Assembly (NCBI GenBank): GCA_049840815.1 | Contig: JASGJI010000007.1 | Span: 1 to 64,000 of the forward strand | Source: JASGDN01 sp049840815 | GTDB taxonomy: Bacteria; Chloroflexota; Chloroflexia; Thermomicrobiales; UBA6265 | DNA: 64,000 nucleotides | Reading direction: 5' to 3' | Shown here: piece by piece, positions 43,642-52,264 of the stretch | Position numbering within the stretch: the first letter of the stretch is position 1 | Layout of the letters: the number at the start of each line of letters is the position of its first letter | Made by a program: the position numbers and the translations under genes | The notes under the pieces: generated by a model | The model's database searches: none | What the model was told of the DNA's origin: nothing | What the model saw: only the letters and a program-made list of their open reading frames with translations

Positions 43642-45588
43642 ATGAATAGAGCCCTTCGCCAGTTCTCGGTCGTAGCTTGCCTTCTTCAGATGGTCGCTGT
43701 GTTGATGCTTGTCCCTGGCGTTCAGTCAGTGGCCGCGTCACCGACCGCACAGGAGGCAGCTGAGGGTGGTGTGTGGAGTCTGGGCATTACCGCTAACACT
43801 GGACCTGGTGCTCACTTCGTCGTCACCAATGAGTCGGGTGACTACATCGGCGAGTGCACACTTCCTGTCTACGATCCGCCGGTGCCCTGGGGTAACTGCC
43901 GGGTGGACGTGCCGAGTGACCGTGTTTCCCTGGTCTGGGAGGATCTTGACTCGATTCCCGGATATGCTCCGAAGGTGAATCCAATCGCCTTCGACCCGAC
44001 GACCTACGAGACCGGGCCGCACAACATCGGTGCTGGCTTTGAGAATGTTCCAACTGAGGACTTGCAGAGCACTGACTCCAGCGCTGCTCCGATCGCAACG
44101 ATGACTCCGGCGTCATCCTCTTCATCGAATACCAGCACAGCACGTACAAGCGCAATGCCACTCACTATCCGGGCAACGAGTTGCGACAACGCTCAAGATG
44201 GCTGCTGGGATGAAGTGGGTGCACGGTTCAAGGTGAAGACCGAAGACGGTGCTCCAGTCGGTGAATGCACGCTCGAAGCAGAGCCCGGGAAGAATGCTGC
44301 CTCCTGCAGCGTCGCGGTGCCGGCGGATACGATCGTCATCGTCACCGAGGACGTTACGACCATCACCCCAGGCTTCGCACCTCGCTCAAATCCGATCCGA
44401 TTCGATACCGGCGTTGCGCCGGACGCTGCGTGTGTGGACTGCCATTGGGGACCGTCGTTCTCTCATGGACCGAAGCCTGAAGATGCTTCGGGAATGACGG
44501 GGACAAAAGAGATGATGATCTGGGCTGGTCCTAATGATGCTGGCGTTCACTTCACCGTAACGACGGAGGATGGGGAATACGTTGGTGAATGTACGCTGGA
44601 CGGTCCTGTCATGGAGAGGACGTACTGCAGCATTCCCGTTCCCCTTGGGACAGTGGTGATTGTCACTGAGGATGTGGGTACGCTGGCGCCTGGGCTCGCT
44701 CCCGAATCAAATCCGATCCGATTCGATACCGGGGTCGAGCCGTTTGACCACTGTGCGCCTTGCCACTGGGGCCCAGAGTTCCGAAACGGCCTGAAGGCGA
44801 CCGGTTCTGCAACGGACGCGACCTCTACCACCACTGAATCAGCACGAACCTGGACCGCCTCGGTTCAAGTACGGCTCTGTGAGTCAGGGAGTAACGGCCT
44901 CCTGAAGTGTCACGGCGAAGCTGGGATCACCGCCAGCATCTATCTTGCCTCGGGCGAGCTGATGGGGACGTGCACAACTGGGGCGCCTGTTCAGTTCCCA
45001 GGGGGAGACATGATCTCTACATGTACCGTGGAGGGGCTTCCATTCAATGCCGATTTCGTTGCCAACCAGGATATCTCGACGGTGCCCGCAGGGTATGAGC
45101 CGGATTCCAGTGAGTTGACGCTCCATGTCGATACCTTGTATCCAGGTGGCGGAGATCAGGCAACCTTCACCTTCACCAACGTCCGGAGCGCATCAGGATC
45201 GTCGGGCGCTTCGAATACTGGGGGCGGAAATGAGTCAGCGACGCTCCTGATCACGTTCAGGGCCTGCCCCGAAGGATTCGACCCCTCCACTGGCGACTTC
45301 TACGCTGAATGCACGATTCCGCTCGATGCTCCTGATGCCGCCGTGATCTCGTGGGGTGGAGACGGCCAGGGTGGGATGAACATCACCGGTCTCGACCGCC
45401 AGTATGACGGTGCGTATATCTACGCGGGAGGACCGATGACGATGAGCGTTCAGTTGTTTGGCCTGGAACCTGTGCTTCGTGATGCCTACCAAGTCTTCGG
45501 AGCCGATGGAGGTGCTGGTGGGGGGTACAGAATCAATCTCGTCAACAGTGAGACCCGCCAGGTCTTCGTCTTCTACTACTACCAGTGA
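43642..45588 (+). CDS. Secreted repeat protein with two CxxCH motifs
   Basis: 648 residues from ATG 43642 (AGGAGAG upstream; the frame is open to 43597). After a signal peptide (FSVVACLLQMVAVLMLVPGV) come three related units at about residues 46-130, 171-270 and 290-378, each with a GxxFxVxTEDGxxVGECTL strand, a cysteine pair and a VIVTEDVxTxxPGxAPxSNPI segment. Units two and three end in CVDCHWGP (264-271) and CAPCHWGP (371-378). The last third contains different domains, one rich in Gly and ending NLVNSETRQVFVFYYY. It resembles Chloroflexota surface proteins with small beta-sandwich domains. No anchor helix is visible. Confidence 0.78.
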   Translation: MNRALRQFSVVACLLQMVAVLMLVPGVQSVAASPTAQEAAEGGVWSLGITANTGPGAHFVVTNESGDYIGECTLPVYDPPVPWGNCRVDVPSDRVSLVWEDLDSIPGYAPKVNPIAFDPTTYETGPHNIGAGFENVPTEDLQSTDSSAAPIATMTPASSSSSNTSTARTSAMPLTIRATSCDNAQDGCWDEVGARFKVKTEDGAPVGECTLEAEPGKNAASCSVAVPADTIVIVTEDVTTITPGFAPRSNPIRFDTGVAPDAACVDCHWGPSFSHGPKPEDASGMTGTKEMMIWAGPNDAGVHFTVTTEDGEYVGECTLDGPVMERTYCSIPVPLGTVVIVTEDVGTLAPGLAPESNPIRFDTGVEPFDHCAPCHWGPEFRNGLKATGSATDATSTTTESARTWTASVQVRLCESGSNGLLKCHGEAGITASIYLASGELMGTCTTGAPVQFPGGDMISTCTVEGLPFNADFVANQDISTVPAGYEPDSSELTLHVDTLYPGGGDQATFTFTNVRSASGSSGASNTGGGNESATLLITFRACPEGFDPSTGDFYAECTIPLDAPDAAVISWGGDGQGGMNITGLDRQYDGAYIYAGGPMTMSVQLFGLEPVLRDAYQVFGADGGAGGGYRINLVNSETRQVFVFYYYQ

Positions 45589-45896
45589 TCTGGATCAGGC
45601 TAGCCTATCGGTTTTTAGGCCGGCCGCCAGTTGAGGACCGACACCTACGTTGGGCCAAGCAGGTGGAGCAAGCAGACAAGTGGGACGAGGAGGGATGTGG
45701 AGTCGTCGTAAGAAGGCCGCGTCAATTACTTTGTGGCCGATGTCCGCGCTGCTGATGCTGCTGTCCCGATTGCCGCACAGATCGGAGACAGTTTACGGCC
45801 TTCGGGACAGATCACTGAGACGAACCGTCCCAATCGGTCGGGGACAGGCAAAAGGGGAGCGCATGGGGCGCTCTCCTCTTGCTCGTGGTGCTGAAC
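45589..45896. other. Convergent intergenic region
   Basis: About 300 bases between the secreted repeat protein and the oppositely transcribed XRE regulator. It contains the hairpin 45854-45876. An in-frame stretch starting at GTG 45650 or ATG 45696 has no family resemblance and is very basic, so I do not call it a gene. Confidence 0.45.
45854..45876. terminator. Probable bidirectional terminator hairpin
   Basis: GGGGAGCGC (45854-45862) and GCGCTCTCC (45868-45876) pair over nine positions with one G-T wobble around a five-base loop. A-rich bases precede it and CTCTT follows. It lies between two convergent genes, twenty bases from the end of the regulator gene. Confidence 0.55.
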
Positions 45897-46724
45897 CTAC
45901 ATCCGCTCAAGCGCTTGCCTCGTCTCCGCGTCACGGGCCGTAAACTGAATCAACGACAAGTGCTCCGCCCCCAAGACCTGACTGACCGTCTGGTAGAGGT
46001 GCAACATCCCCGCCCGTGGGTGGAGGAAGTCTTTGACCTCGGTCGGATTCACCTCCGGCCCTTCTTCTTGCCACCATTCGGCGAACAGCGGGTCGCGAGC
46101 ACACATGTCGGCCGCCAGTCGTAAGTTGGCCGCGCGATACGATGGGATCTGGCTGGTCATCATCCGCATGCCAGCGACCAGGGATCGGGCGTATGCCTCC
46201 CAATCCACCCACACGGTACGCATTTCCGGAATGCAGAACATCGTCACGACGACATTGCGCATCTCCTCGGGCAGGTGGGCGAAGTCGGTCAGGAGGCGTG
46301 TAGACGCGGGGTTCCAGTAGACGATGTCGAAGCGTGGCGTGATGAGCACCGCCGGGTTCGGTTCGCTCAGGTCGACCACCGACTTCACCGAGTCCGGGAT
46401 GTGCGTGGACGGCGGAATCCCCTCATCAGGGGTCTGGAACAGGCTGAGGACATAGGCCTGGCTCTCCGGGGAGAGGTTCAGCGCCTGGCAGAGGCGCTTG
46501 ACCACGGCCGGATTGACATTGGGGTAGCGCCCAGACTCGATCTGCTCGACCGTGGTCACGGAGATGTCTGCGAGTGCTGCGAGGTCGGACTGGGTCACGT
46601 AGTGGACGTGACGCCGACGCCCCTTCGTCAGCTCGGGGAACTGCTCTGGGCGCGTCTTGCGCCGTTGCTGGCGGAGGAAGACGCCTATTTCCTGGATCTC
46701 GAACTGAGCAAGATCAGTCACCAT
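45897..46724 (-). CDS. XRE-family regulator with MmyB-like ligand-binding domain
   Basis: 275 residues. An N-terminal XRE helix-turn-helix (TQSDLAALADISVTTVEQIE then SGRYPNVNP) is followed by the MmyB-like PAS-type domain, with the hallmark FDIVYWNPASTRLLTDF and later RRLVAGMR- and WWQEEGPEVNPTEVKDFLHP-like segments ending in a histidine-proline and a lipid-like pocket region. Such regulators control nearby or distant enzymes in actinobacteria and Chloroflexota and may sense fatty acids. No target operon is obvious here. Confidence 0.85.
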   Translation of the reverse strand: MVTDLAQFEIQEIGVFLRQQRRKTRPEQFPELTKGRRRHVHYVTQSDLAALADISVTTVEQIESGRYPNVNPAVVKRLCQALNLSPESQAYVLSLFQTPDEGIPPSTHIPDSVKSVVDLSEPNPAVLITPRFDIVYWNPASTRLLTDFAHLPEEMRNVVVTMFCIPEMRTVWVDWEAYARSLVAGMRMMTSQIPSYRAANLRLAADMCARDPLFAEWWQEEGPEVNPTEVKDFLHPRAGMLHLYQTVSQVLGAEHLSLIQFTARDAETRQALERM

Positions 46725-47075
46725 GATCCTCCTGAATCACCCGCAGATTTCCTCCGTTCCAATCGCTGGCTGGCACCGGTAGGCTGGTCTGGACGAGCTG
46801 AAACGGGGTCGGTCACGAGGCCCAATCGCAACCACCCCAACGCACTCCGATTTGGCACTCCTGGACGATCGTGTCCCAATCGTTCACCTGCCGATGAAGA
46901 TGCACTCGTCGAAACCGCGACCCGGTTCCAAGCTTGCGGGCTGAACCACCGTGTCGCATTTTCATGATGCCACCGCCCTTTACCTGTGTATAGCCGGGAG
47001 GGTTGTTAGCCAGGAGCCGACTCTCTGCCGAGCCTGGCCGGACCGCAGGCCTACGGTAGGCCCGTTCAATCACCC
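46725..47075. other. Intergenic region without a supported gene
   Basis: About 350 bases. An 86-codon minus-strand frame (46813-47073) shows no family features. The region upstream of the XRE regulator should hold its promoter, but I see no convincing -35/-10 pair. Confidence 0.4.
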
Positions 47076-47225
47076 ATGGCCACCCGCTACACTGGATATA
47101 TGAGATACACCTACATCTTCCTGATCGACGAGGACGGCAACTACGTCGTTGATGACCAAGGGCGATATGTCATCGCCGGCTCTTGCAAGGCGGCTGTGCT
47201 CTCCGGCCGCACCAAGAACGCCTAA
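47076..47225 (+). CDS. Small hypothetical protein
   Basis: 49 residues, MATRYTGYMRYTYIFLIDED, continuing with GNYVVDDQGRYVIAGSCKAA. The short acidic/aromatic strands (DEDGNYVVDDQGRYV) look protein-like rather than random. No good ribosome-binding site lies before the ATG; a second ATG at 47100 is possible. Its TAA (47223-47225) falls at the apparent edge of an insertion element, so it may be the cut-off start of a longer gene. Confidence 0.35.
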   Translation: MATRYTGYMRYTYIFLIDEDGNYVVDDQGRYVIAGSCKAAVLSGRTKNA

Positions 47226-47956
47226 CACAACCGTTGGATGGCGTCGATACAGATGAGGCAACAGCCGAGGGTGGTGAAGGCTTGATGGATGTCAGTCCGG
47301 GGCTCGTAGCGGATCGTGAGGCGCCGGTACCGATTCAGCCAGGCGAAGGTCCGCTCCACCACCCACCGGTGGCGTCCGAGTCGCTCGTTCGACTCACCCC
47401 CACGACGAGCAATGCGGACCATGATGTGTCGGTGGTGCAGGACCTGTCGGCACCGCGGGATGGCATAGGCCTTGTCGGCGTGCACCTTCGTGGGACGTTT
47501 CCGGCGTTGCCCGCTCGGTGTCCGGATCGGGGGAACGGCGTCAAGCATCGCCTCGAAGACGATGCGGTCGTGCCAGTTCGCTCCAGTGAGCAGGAAGGCA
47601 ACCGGAATCCCCTCCCGATCGACGATCAGGTGCCGTTTCGTGCCGGGTCTCGCCCGATCCGTGGGATTCGGAGCCGTCGCATCGACCCTCTTTTCGCCGT
47701 GATGCTGGTGCTATCCATTACGCCCAGATCCAGTTGATCTGCCCGGCGGCCCCCAAGTCATCGAACAAGTGGCGGTGCAGTCGGTCCCAGACGGCCGCCT
47801 CCTGCCAGCGCGGAATCGACGCCAGCAGGTGACCCCGGAGCCGCAGCCTATCTCGACCGGTAGGAAGTCCCATGGGATGCTCGTCGTCAGCACGAAGACG
47901 ATAACGGTCAGGCAGGCTTGATCGGGGATGCGGGACCGTCCGCCCTTAGCGTTCAC
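47222..47956 (-). pseudogene. Decayed IS5-family (IS427-like) transposase
   Basis: The minus strand from ATG 47956 reads GGRSRIPDQACLTVIVFVLT and PWDFLPVEIGCGSGVTCWRR, then the frame changes; the next piece reads WQEAAVWDRLHRHLFDDLG up to an in-frame stop; a third frame reads HLIVDREGIPVAFLLTGANW and then RRKRPTKVHADKAYAIPRCR and GRHRWVVERTFAWLNRYRRL to the TAA-containing end near 47222. These are ordered parts of one IS5/IS427-group transposase. Some IS427 members use one programmed frameshift, but here at least two shifts and a stop are needed, so I call it dead. Terminal repeats were not found. Confidence 0.78.
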
Positions 47957-48008
47957 GGGCAGGGGAAGATGACCGCTCAGGCATCAGTACTGCCGGCCAG
48001 AATGCCTG

Positions 48009-50906
48009 CTAGGTCCCCGGCTTCAGCAGTACCAGCGCCGCCAGACGCCAGACGCGGCCATCCGCGCCCGCGATATCCAGATCTACCTCGCGCCCCGTCT
48101 TCCCGCCGTCCAGCGTGAACCCGAACCACTGGAATGCACTCTCCTCCAGATATCCGGAATCGACGAGCGTCTTCGCGCCCTCGGACACCCTGACGGGTTG
48201 CGTGCCGGTTCCCTGACCCCCGATCAGCACCCAGGCCCGCTGCGAGCCCCCTGGGATTCGCAGCCGCATGCGACGGCGCACGCGATCTGTCGCGAAGTCG
48301 TTCTGAAGGGTATCCCAGTTGCCCGTCGCGTGATCGTCAGTCGGCGACGCACCAACCCAGCCGAAGTCCACGCCCGAGCGCCAGAGGGACCCCGCTGTCA
48401 GCGCGCGGTAGCCAGGGACCACGGCATTCGGGGCCGATCCGACATCGAATGCGAACGTGCAGGCGGCCGCATTCGGCGTGGAAATCAGCATCTGCGTTTC
48501 GATGCCGAGGCCCTGCACGGCTGCCGGCTCCAACGAGAATCGCACTGGGCCGAGATAGGGCTCGATCGGTGGCGTGATGATGATGATCGCCTCGGCCGTT
48601 CCCCGCGATGGGATCGTCTCCTCGACCCGGGTTCCAGACCATCCGGTCATCGCAGCATCCAGGAACAGCCGGACGCCCAGCGCTGCCTCGGTCGCGTTCG
48701 TCAGGCGCAGGGGCAGCTGGTTCGGCCTTCCACCCTGCACGAGCGTCGGATAGACGCCGGTCTCGAGCTGGATCCACGGTCGGGACGTGCTGACCAGGCG
48801 TGCATGGTCGAAATAGTAGGAGAGCAGGACATCGCGCCAGATCTTGCTCTGCAGGAGCTGCCGATCGAACTGTTGCGCTATCGCCTCGTGTCGGTTGGCA
48901 TCGATCCGTCCCCGCAATGCGTCCCATGACCGCTGCATGGACTCCACCGCTTCGACACCCGCGAAGTGACGGTCGTAGATCTGCTGGATCGCGGTCTTGC
49001 CGTTGGCGAGGCGATGATCCCACGGCACGATGTGCATGAACATCAGCAACGCTTCCGGACACGAATCGAGGTGCTCGTAGCGATCGAACCAGTAATCACT
49101 GTAGAACCGGGTGTAGCCGGTCCCTGTCGCCAGCGTCCGGTCGTAGCCGGAGCCATGGCTGTCCGTGATGTGCGACAGATGTTGCGTTCCCTGCGGATCG
49201 GGCGAGAAATGGGCGCCGTCGGGCCGCATCAGGTAGCCAACGCCGAAGGGCGACGTGTACGACTCGTAGACTTCCCAACTCCGGTCCAGCATCTCGGCCA
49301 GTGCGTCCACCACCTCGGGATCGGGACCGAAGGTCCGCGTCACCCATTCTCGGGCGATCTGATCCACCGCCAGACCATGGTCCCAGGCAAGCCGTGCGAA
49401 TCCGTAGGTGTTGGCTGCGGCGAGGAAGCTCCCCGTCCAGTTCCGGTCGTCACCGACATTGATCACGCCGGCGAATCCGGTCAGGGGCTGGTCGTCGGCC
49501 GTGCCGTCGATGATCTGGGCGACCGTCGGGCCATCGCCGTCGTAGTGCGTCTCGAAATCGAGCACGGTTTGCCAATAGGCTGGCAGGAAGCAAAGATGGG
49601 TCGCGTGGCCAGTGTACTCCTGGGTGATCTGGAGCTCGATCATCTGGTTTGTGCGCGGCATCGCCCCGAAGAGCGGGTTCACGGGCTCACGCATCAGGAA
49701 GTCGATCGGACCATTCTTCGTCTGGAGCACGACGTTGTCCGCGAACTCGCCATCGAGCGGCTCGAACGTGCGAAACTCGAACTCCGACCACGTCTGGAAG
49801 CCGCGATGCACGAACGAACGCCAGATGACGATGCCCCCATGTCGCCCGACAGCTTTGGCGAGCATGTTCGCCCCATCGGCATGCGTCCGCTTGTAGCTCA
49901 AGGGACCTGGCTCGCCTTCGGAGTTGGCCTTGACAAGGAACCCCCCGAAGTCCGGCACTGCCGTGTAGAGCTCGTCCGCCTTTGCTTGCCACCACGCCGC
50001 GACGTTCGGATCGAGCGGATCGGCGGTCACCAGCGGTGACTTGGTACCGTGAGTCAGGTCGATCGGGCTGGCGAAGTTTGCAGAGAGATAGAGCGTGATG
50101 CCCCAGCGGCGGAAGATCTCCGCGATCGCGCGATAGCCCGGCATCATCGCGCTGTCGAGGAAGGCCGGGCTTGCATTGACGTCGTTGATGACGGTCCCGT
50201 TGATCCCCACTGACGCCAGCATGCGGGCGTAATCCTCGTATCTGGGGTTGGTCGTCGTCAGGTCGCCGAACTGGAAGATCGACAGCCCGGCATACCCGCG
50301 CTCGATGGTGCGATCGAGGTCGTCCCAGTGGTTCATCATCCGCAGGTTCGCCCGCGGAACATCGACGACCTCGATCTGGGCGATCGAGGCCCGCATCTGC
50401 ATGAGCTGGATCAGACCGAACATGCCGTAGAGCAGACCGCGATCGCTCGTCGCCGCGACGATGGTGATCGTGTGGCCATCGACCTTTGCCGTTCGCAGTA
50501 GGTATCCCTCGGCCCCGAGGGAGGAGACGCGCGTCTCTCCGATCCGGTCGAGCACATCTCTGATGCGATCCGGCGTGCCAATCAGGATCGTCCCGTCGCG
50601 CTCGACGGCCTCCGCTGGCTGGGGGGCCGTCCCGAGCATCCCCCTGCACGCTCGCTCGAGCTCGGACGCGATCGAACTGGCAATCGGCATGGCCGCGTGA
50701 TTCACGCAGGCCACCATCGCGGCGCGATACTGCTCGAGCAGATCCGCATCGTCAACCGGTCGATACCGAAGCCACAGCTCGTATCCGTCGTCGGCAGTGG
50801 AATCGATGGCGGCATGCGCCGACGCAGGTCCGCTCCATTCCGGCAGCGCCCTGCAGAGGCCAGCGGCGAGCGCTGCCTCGATCAGCACCCGGCGGTCCAA
50901 TCGCAT
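48009..50906 (-). CDS. aguA: GH67 alpha-glucuronidase with C-terminal accessory domain
   Basis: 965 residues from ATG 50906 (CAGGAGGG upstream; the frame is open to 50993). A signal-like start (LDRRVLIEAALAAGLCRALP, cleavage near AHAAI) suggests export. The GH67 N-domain (residues 40-150) is followed by the catalytic barrel with MNHWDDLDRTIERGYAGLSI, the general-acid motif KANSEGEPGP (Glu330) and KNGPIDFLMREPVNPLF. GH67 removes 4-O-methylglucuronic acid from the non-reducing end of xylo-oligosaccharides. After the usual GH67 C-domain about 200 further residues form beta-sandwich-like domains (GVDFGWVGASP near the end), probably for carbohydrate binding. It is downstream of an LplABC-type importer, as in aldouronate-use clusters. 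Confidence 0.92.
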   Translation of the reverse strand: MRLDRRVLIEAALAAGLCRALPEWSGPASAHAAIDSTADDGYELWLRYRPVDDADLLEQYRAAMVACVNHAAMPIASSIASELERACRGMLGTAPQPAEAVERDGTILIGTPDRIRDVLDRIGETRVSSLGAEGYLLRTAKVDGHTITIVAATSDRGLLYGMFGLIQLMQMRASIAQIEVVDVPRANLRMMNHWDDLDRTIERGYAGLSIFQFGDLTTTNPRYEDYARMLASVGINGTVINDVNASPAFLDSAMMPGYRAIAEIFRRWGITLYLSANFASPIDLTHGTKSPLVTADPLDPNVAAWWQAKADELYTAVPDFGGFLVKANSEGEPGPLSYKRTHADGANMLAKAVGRHGGIVIWRSFVHRGFQTWSEFEFRTFEPLDGEFADNVVLQTKNGPIDFLMREPVNPLFGAMPRTNQMIELQITQEYTGHATHLCFLPAYWQTVLDFETHYDGDGPTVAQIIDGTADDQPLTGFAGVINVGDDRNWTGSFLAAANTYGFARLAWDHGLAVDQIAREWVTRTFGPDPEVVDALAEMLDRSWEVYESYTSPFGVGYLMRPDGAHFSPDPQGTQHLSHITDSHGSGYDRTLATGTGYTRFYSDYWFDRYEHLDSCPEALLMFMHIVPWDHRLANGKTAIQQIYDRHFAGVEAVESMQRSWDALRGRIDANRHEAIAQQFDRQLLQSKIWRDVLLSYYFDHARLVSTSRPWIQLETGVYPTLVQGGRPNQLPLRLTNATEAALGVRLFLDAAMTGWSGTRVEETIPSRGTAEAIIIITPPIEPYLGPVRFSLEPAAVQGLGIETQMLISTPNAAACTFAFDVGSAPNAVVPGYRALTAGSLWRSGVDFGWVGASPTDDHATGNWDTLQNDFATDRVRRRMRLRIPGGSQRAWVLIGGQGTGTQPVRVSEGAKTLVDSGYLEESAFQWFGFTLDGGKTGREVDLDIAGADGRVWRLAALVLLKPGT

Positions 50907-51665
50907 GGTGGGGTCCCTCCTGGCCGCCACGAGGGGTGCACAGCTGACCGCTCGTCGCGTGAGTCCGCTCATGCTGGGCGGCTTTAATGCCAAGGTATAC
51001 GATAGTCCTATCGAGATGGTTGTCCGACCGATGACGTGGCCGTCGGCTCACCTGGTGGTGCTTGGCCTGATCGTGCGCGGACCGCACGGAGCTCGCCATG
51101 GAGCGCGGGTGGGCCGATCAATCAGACGAGGCGCCGTTGCTCAGCAGGGACCTGGTCCATGAGGCGGACAGCGCAGCCGAAGCTCGTTGACCGTTCGTGG
51201 TGCGCTCGCGTGAGCAGGGTCCGAAGGTCACCATGATCATCGCCGACGGGCTCTGGCATCCCCGCGGAAGCCCGTGACGGCTGATGCCCATGCTTTCCTC
51301 ATGCTGCCGGAATGAACGTCTTCGCGACACCAGGCATCGTGAGCGTCCTGTTGCACGAGGAGAAGCGGGTCGATCCGATTGGCTTCGGCTTGATGCAGGA
51401 TCGCCGATCGGGGTTCGGTTCCTCACGGGACGTGACCTTCATGCGATGAGCTGGCATCCCGAGACCTTTCGCAACTCTATGACCATGTGCCAGGACGTGT
51501 AGGGCGGCCCCTGTCGGAGAACGATGAGGTCGTGAAGCACAGCCCCGGTCACGTTCTGGGGGCAGGCGCATTGCTTCATTCCACAGCGGTGGGCATGTCG
51601 CACGTGATCGCGTTCACAGGGACTGCCTCTCCGGTCGTCTGATTGTGGACGATCTTGGTGGACAT
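50907..51665. other. Gene-poor region upstream of aguA
   Basis: About 760 bases. Close to aguA is the dyad ACGATAGTCCTATCGA (50999-51014), a possible operator. Between 51030 and 51660 only short, compositionally random frames occur on both strands; none resembles a family. The area may hold eroded mobile DNA. Confidence 0.4.
50999..51014 (-). promoter_or_regulatory. Candidate operator upstream of aguA
   Basis: ACGATAGTCCTATCGA is an inverted repeat with six-base arms (CGATAG/CTATCG) around TC. It lies 93 bases upstream of the aguA start, where a regulator of the aldouronate genes could bind. I see no second copy before the importer operon. Confidence 0.35.
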
Positions 51666-51884
51666 TCACGGCGCGGGCTCATCCTCCGGCACCTGCGCCG
51701 CACCCGAGACGCTGAAATCTGGTGTCTCCGCTGCTGGAGGAACAGCGGAACCGTCTGGTTCGGTGCTTACGGGCGTCTCGACGGGAACCGAAGGTGCCTG
51801 CTGCGCGGCCAAGAGCGGCAGGCCAAGCGAAAGCAGCACCAGGCTCAGCACGAACACTGATATCTCGCGTCGTGTCTGGCGCAT
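51666..51884 (-). CDS. Small exported protein of unknown function
   Basis: 72 residues from ATG 51884, preceded by AGGGGAA; the frame is open to 51920. A signal peptide or membrane anchor (RREISVFVLSLVLLSLGLPL) is followed by a Pro/Thr/Val/Glu-rich acidic tail without structure-like pattern (PVETPVSTEPDGSAVPPAAE). It lies between the binding-protein operon and aguA. No family recognised. Confidence 0.5.
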   Translation of the reverse strand: MRQTRREISVFVLSLVLLSLGLPLLAAQQAPSVPVETPVSTEPDGSAVPPAAETPDFSVSGAAQVPEDEPAP

Positions 51885-52264
51885 CGATTTCCCCTGCCTA
51901 TGCCTGCTCTGAAATCCCACAACCCATGCTCACATCCGTTGCAGTGTGATCGGCCAGGGGACGAACGTCACGAAAACCCGGACGTCAGCATCCCCAGAAA
52001 TGGGCCGGAGGCCCCGGCTGCAACAGCCGGGGCCTCCTTGGTGACGTAGTCATCAGCACTTGCGTGAAGGGCAATGACATAGGACTGCTTGCCCAGATCG
52101 TCGAGTTTGGCCTTGATGGCGCGGCAGCGTTGGCCCAGTATCGCCTCACCCGGTATGTTCGAATCTCGGCATCGTCAACGGATGTCGATGCTGGGAATCA
52201 TGCGTGTATTCGCGGTATCCCCGCACGCGCGTGTCCTTCCCGTACCGTGATGTGAGCGCGGGTT
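51885..52264. other. Intergenic region with operon terminator
   Basis: About 380 bases between the binding-protein gene and the small exported protein. It contains the terminator hairpin 52007-52037. No gene is supported. Confidence 0.5.
52007..52037 (-). terminator. Terminator of the YtcP-LplB-binding-protein operon
   Basis: GGAGGCCCCGGCTG (52007-52020) and CAGCCGGGGCCTCC (52024-52037) are perfect 14-base arms with a three-base loop. Reading leftward, the stem is followed by GGCCCATTTCTGG with a short T-run. It lies about 230 bases after the binding-protein stop. Confidence 0.7.

Noticed and set aside
46813..47073. Minus-strand 86-codon frame upstream of the XRE regulator
   Set aside because: No ribosome-binding site, no homologous pattern, basic random composition.
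47222..47956. Programmed frameshifting in the IS427-like transposase
   Set aside because: One programmed shift would be plausible, but at least two shifts and an internal stop are needed.
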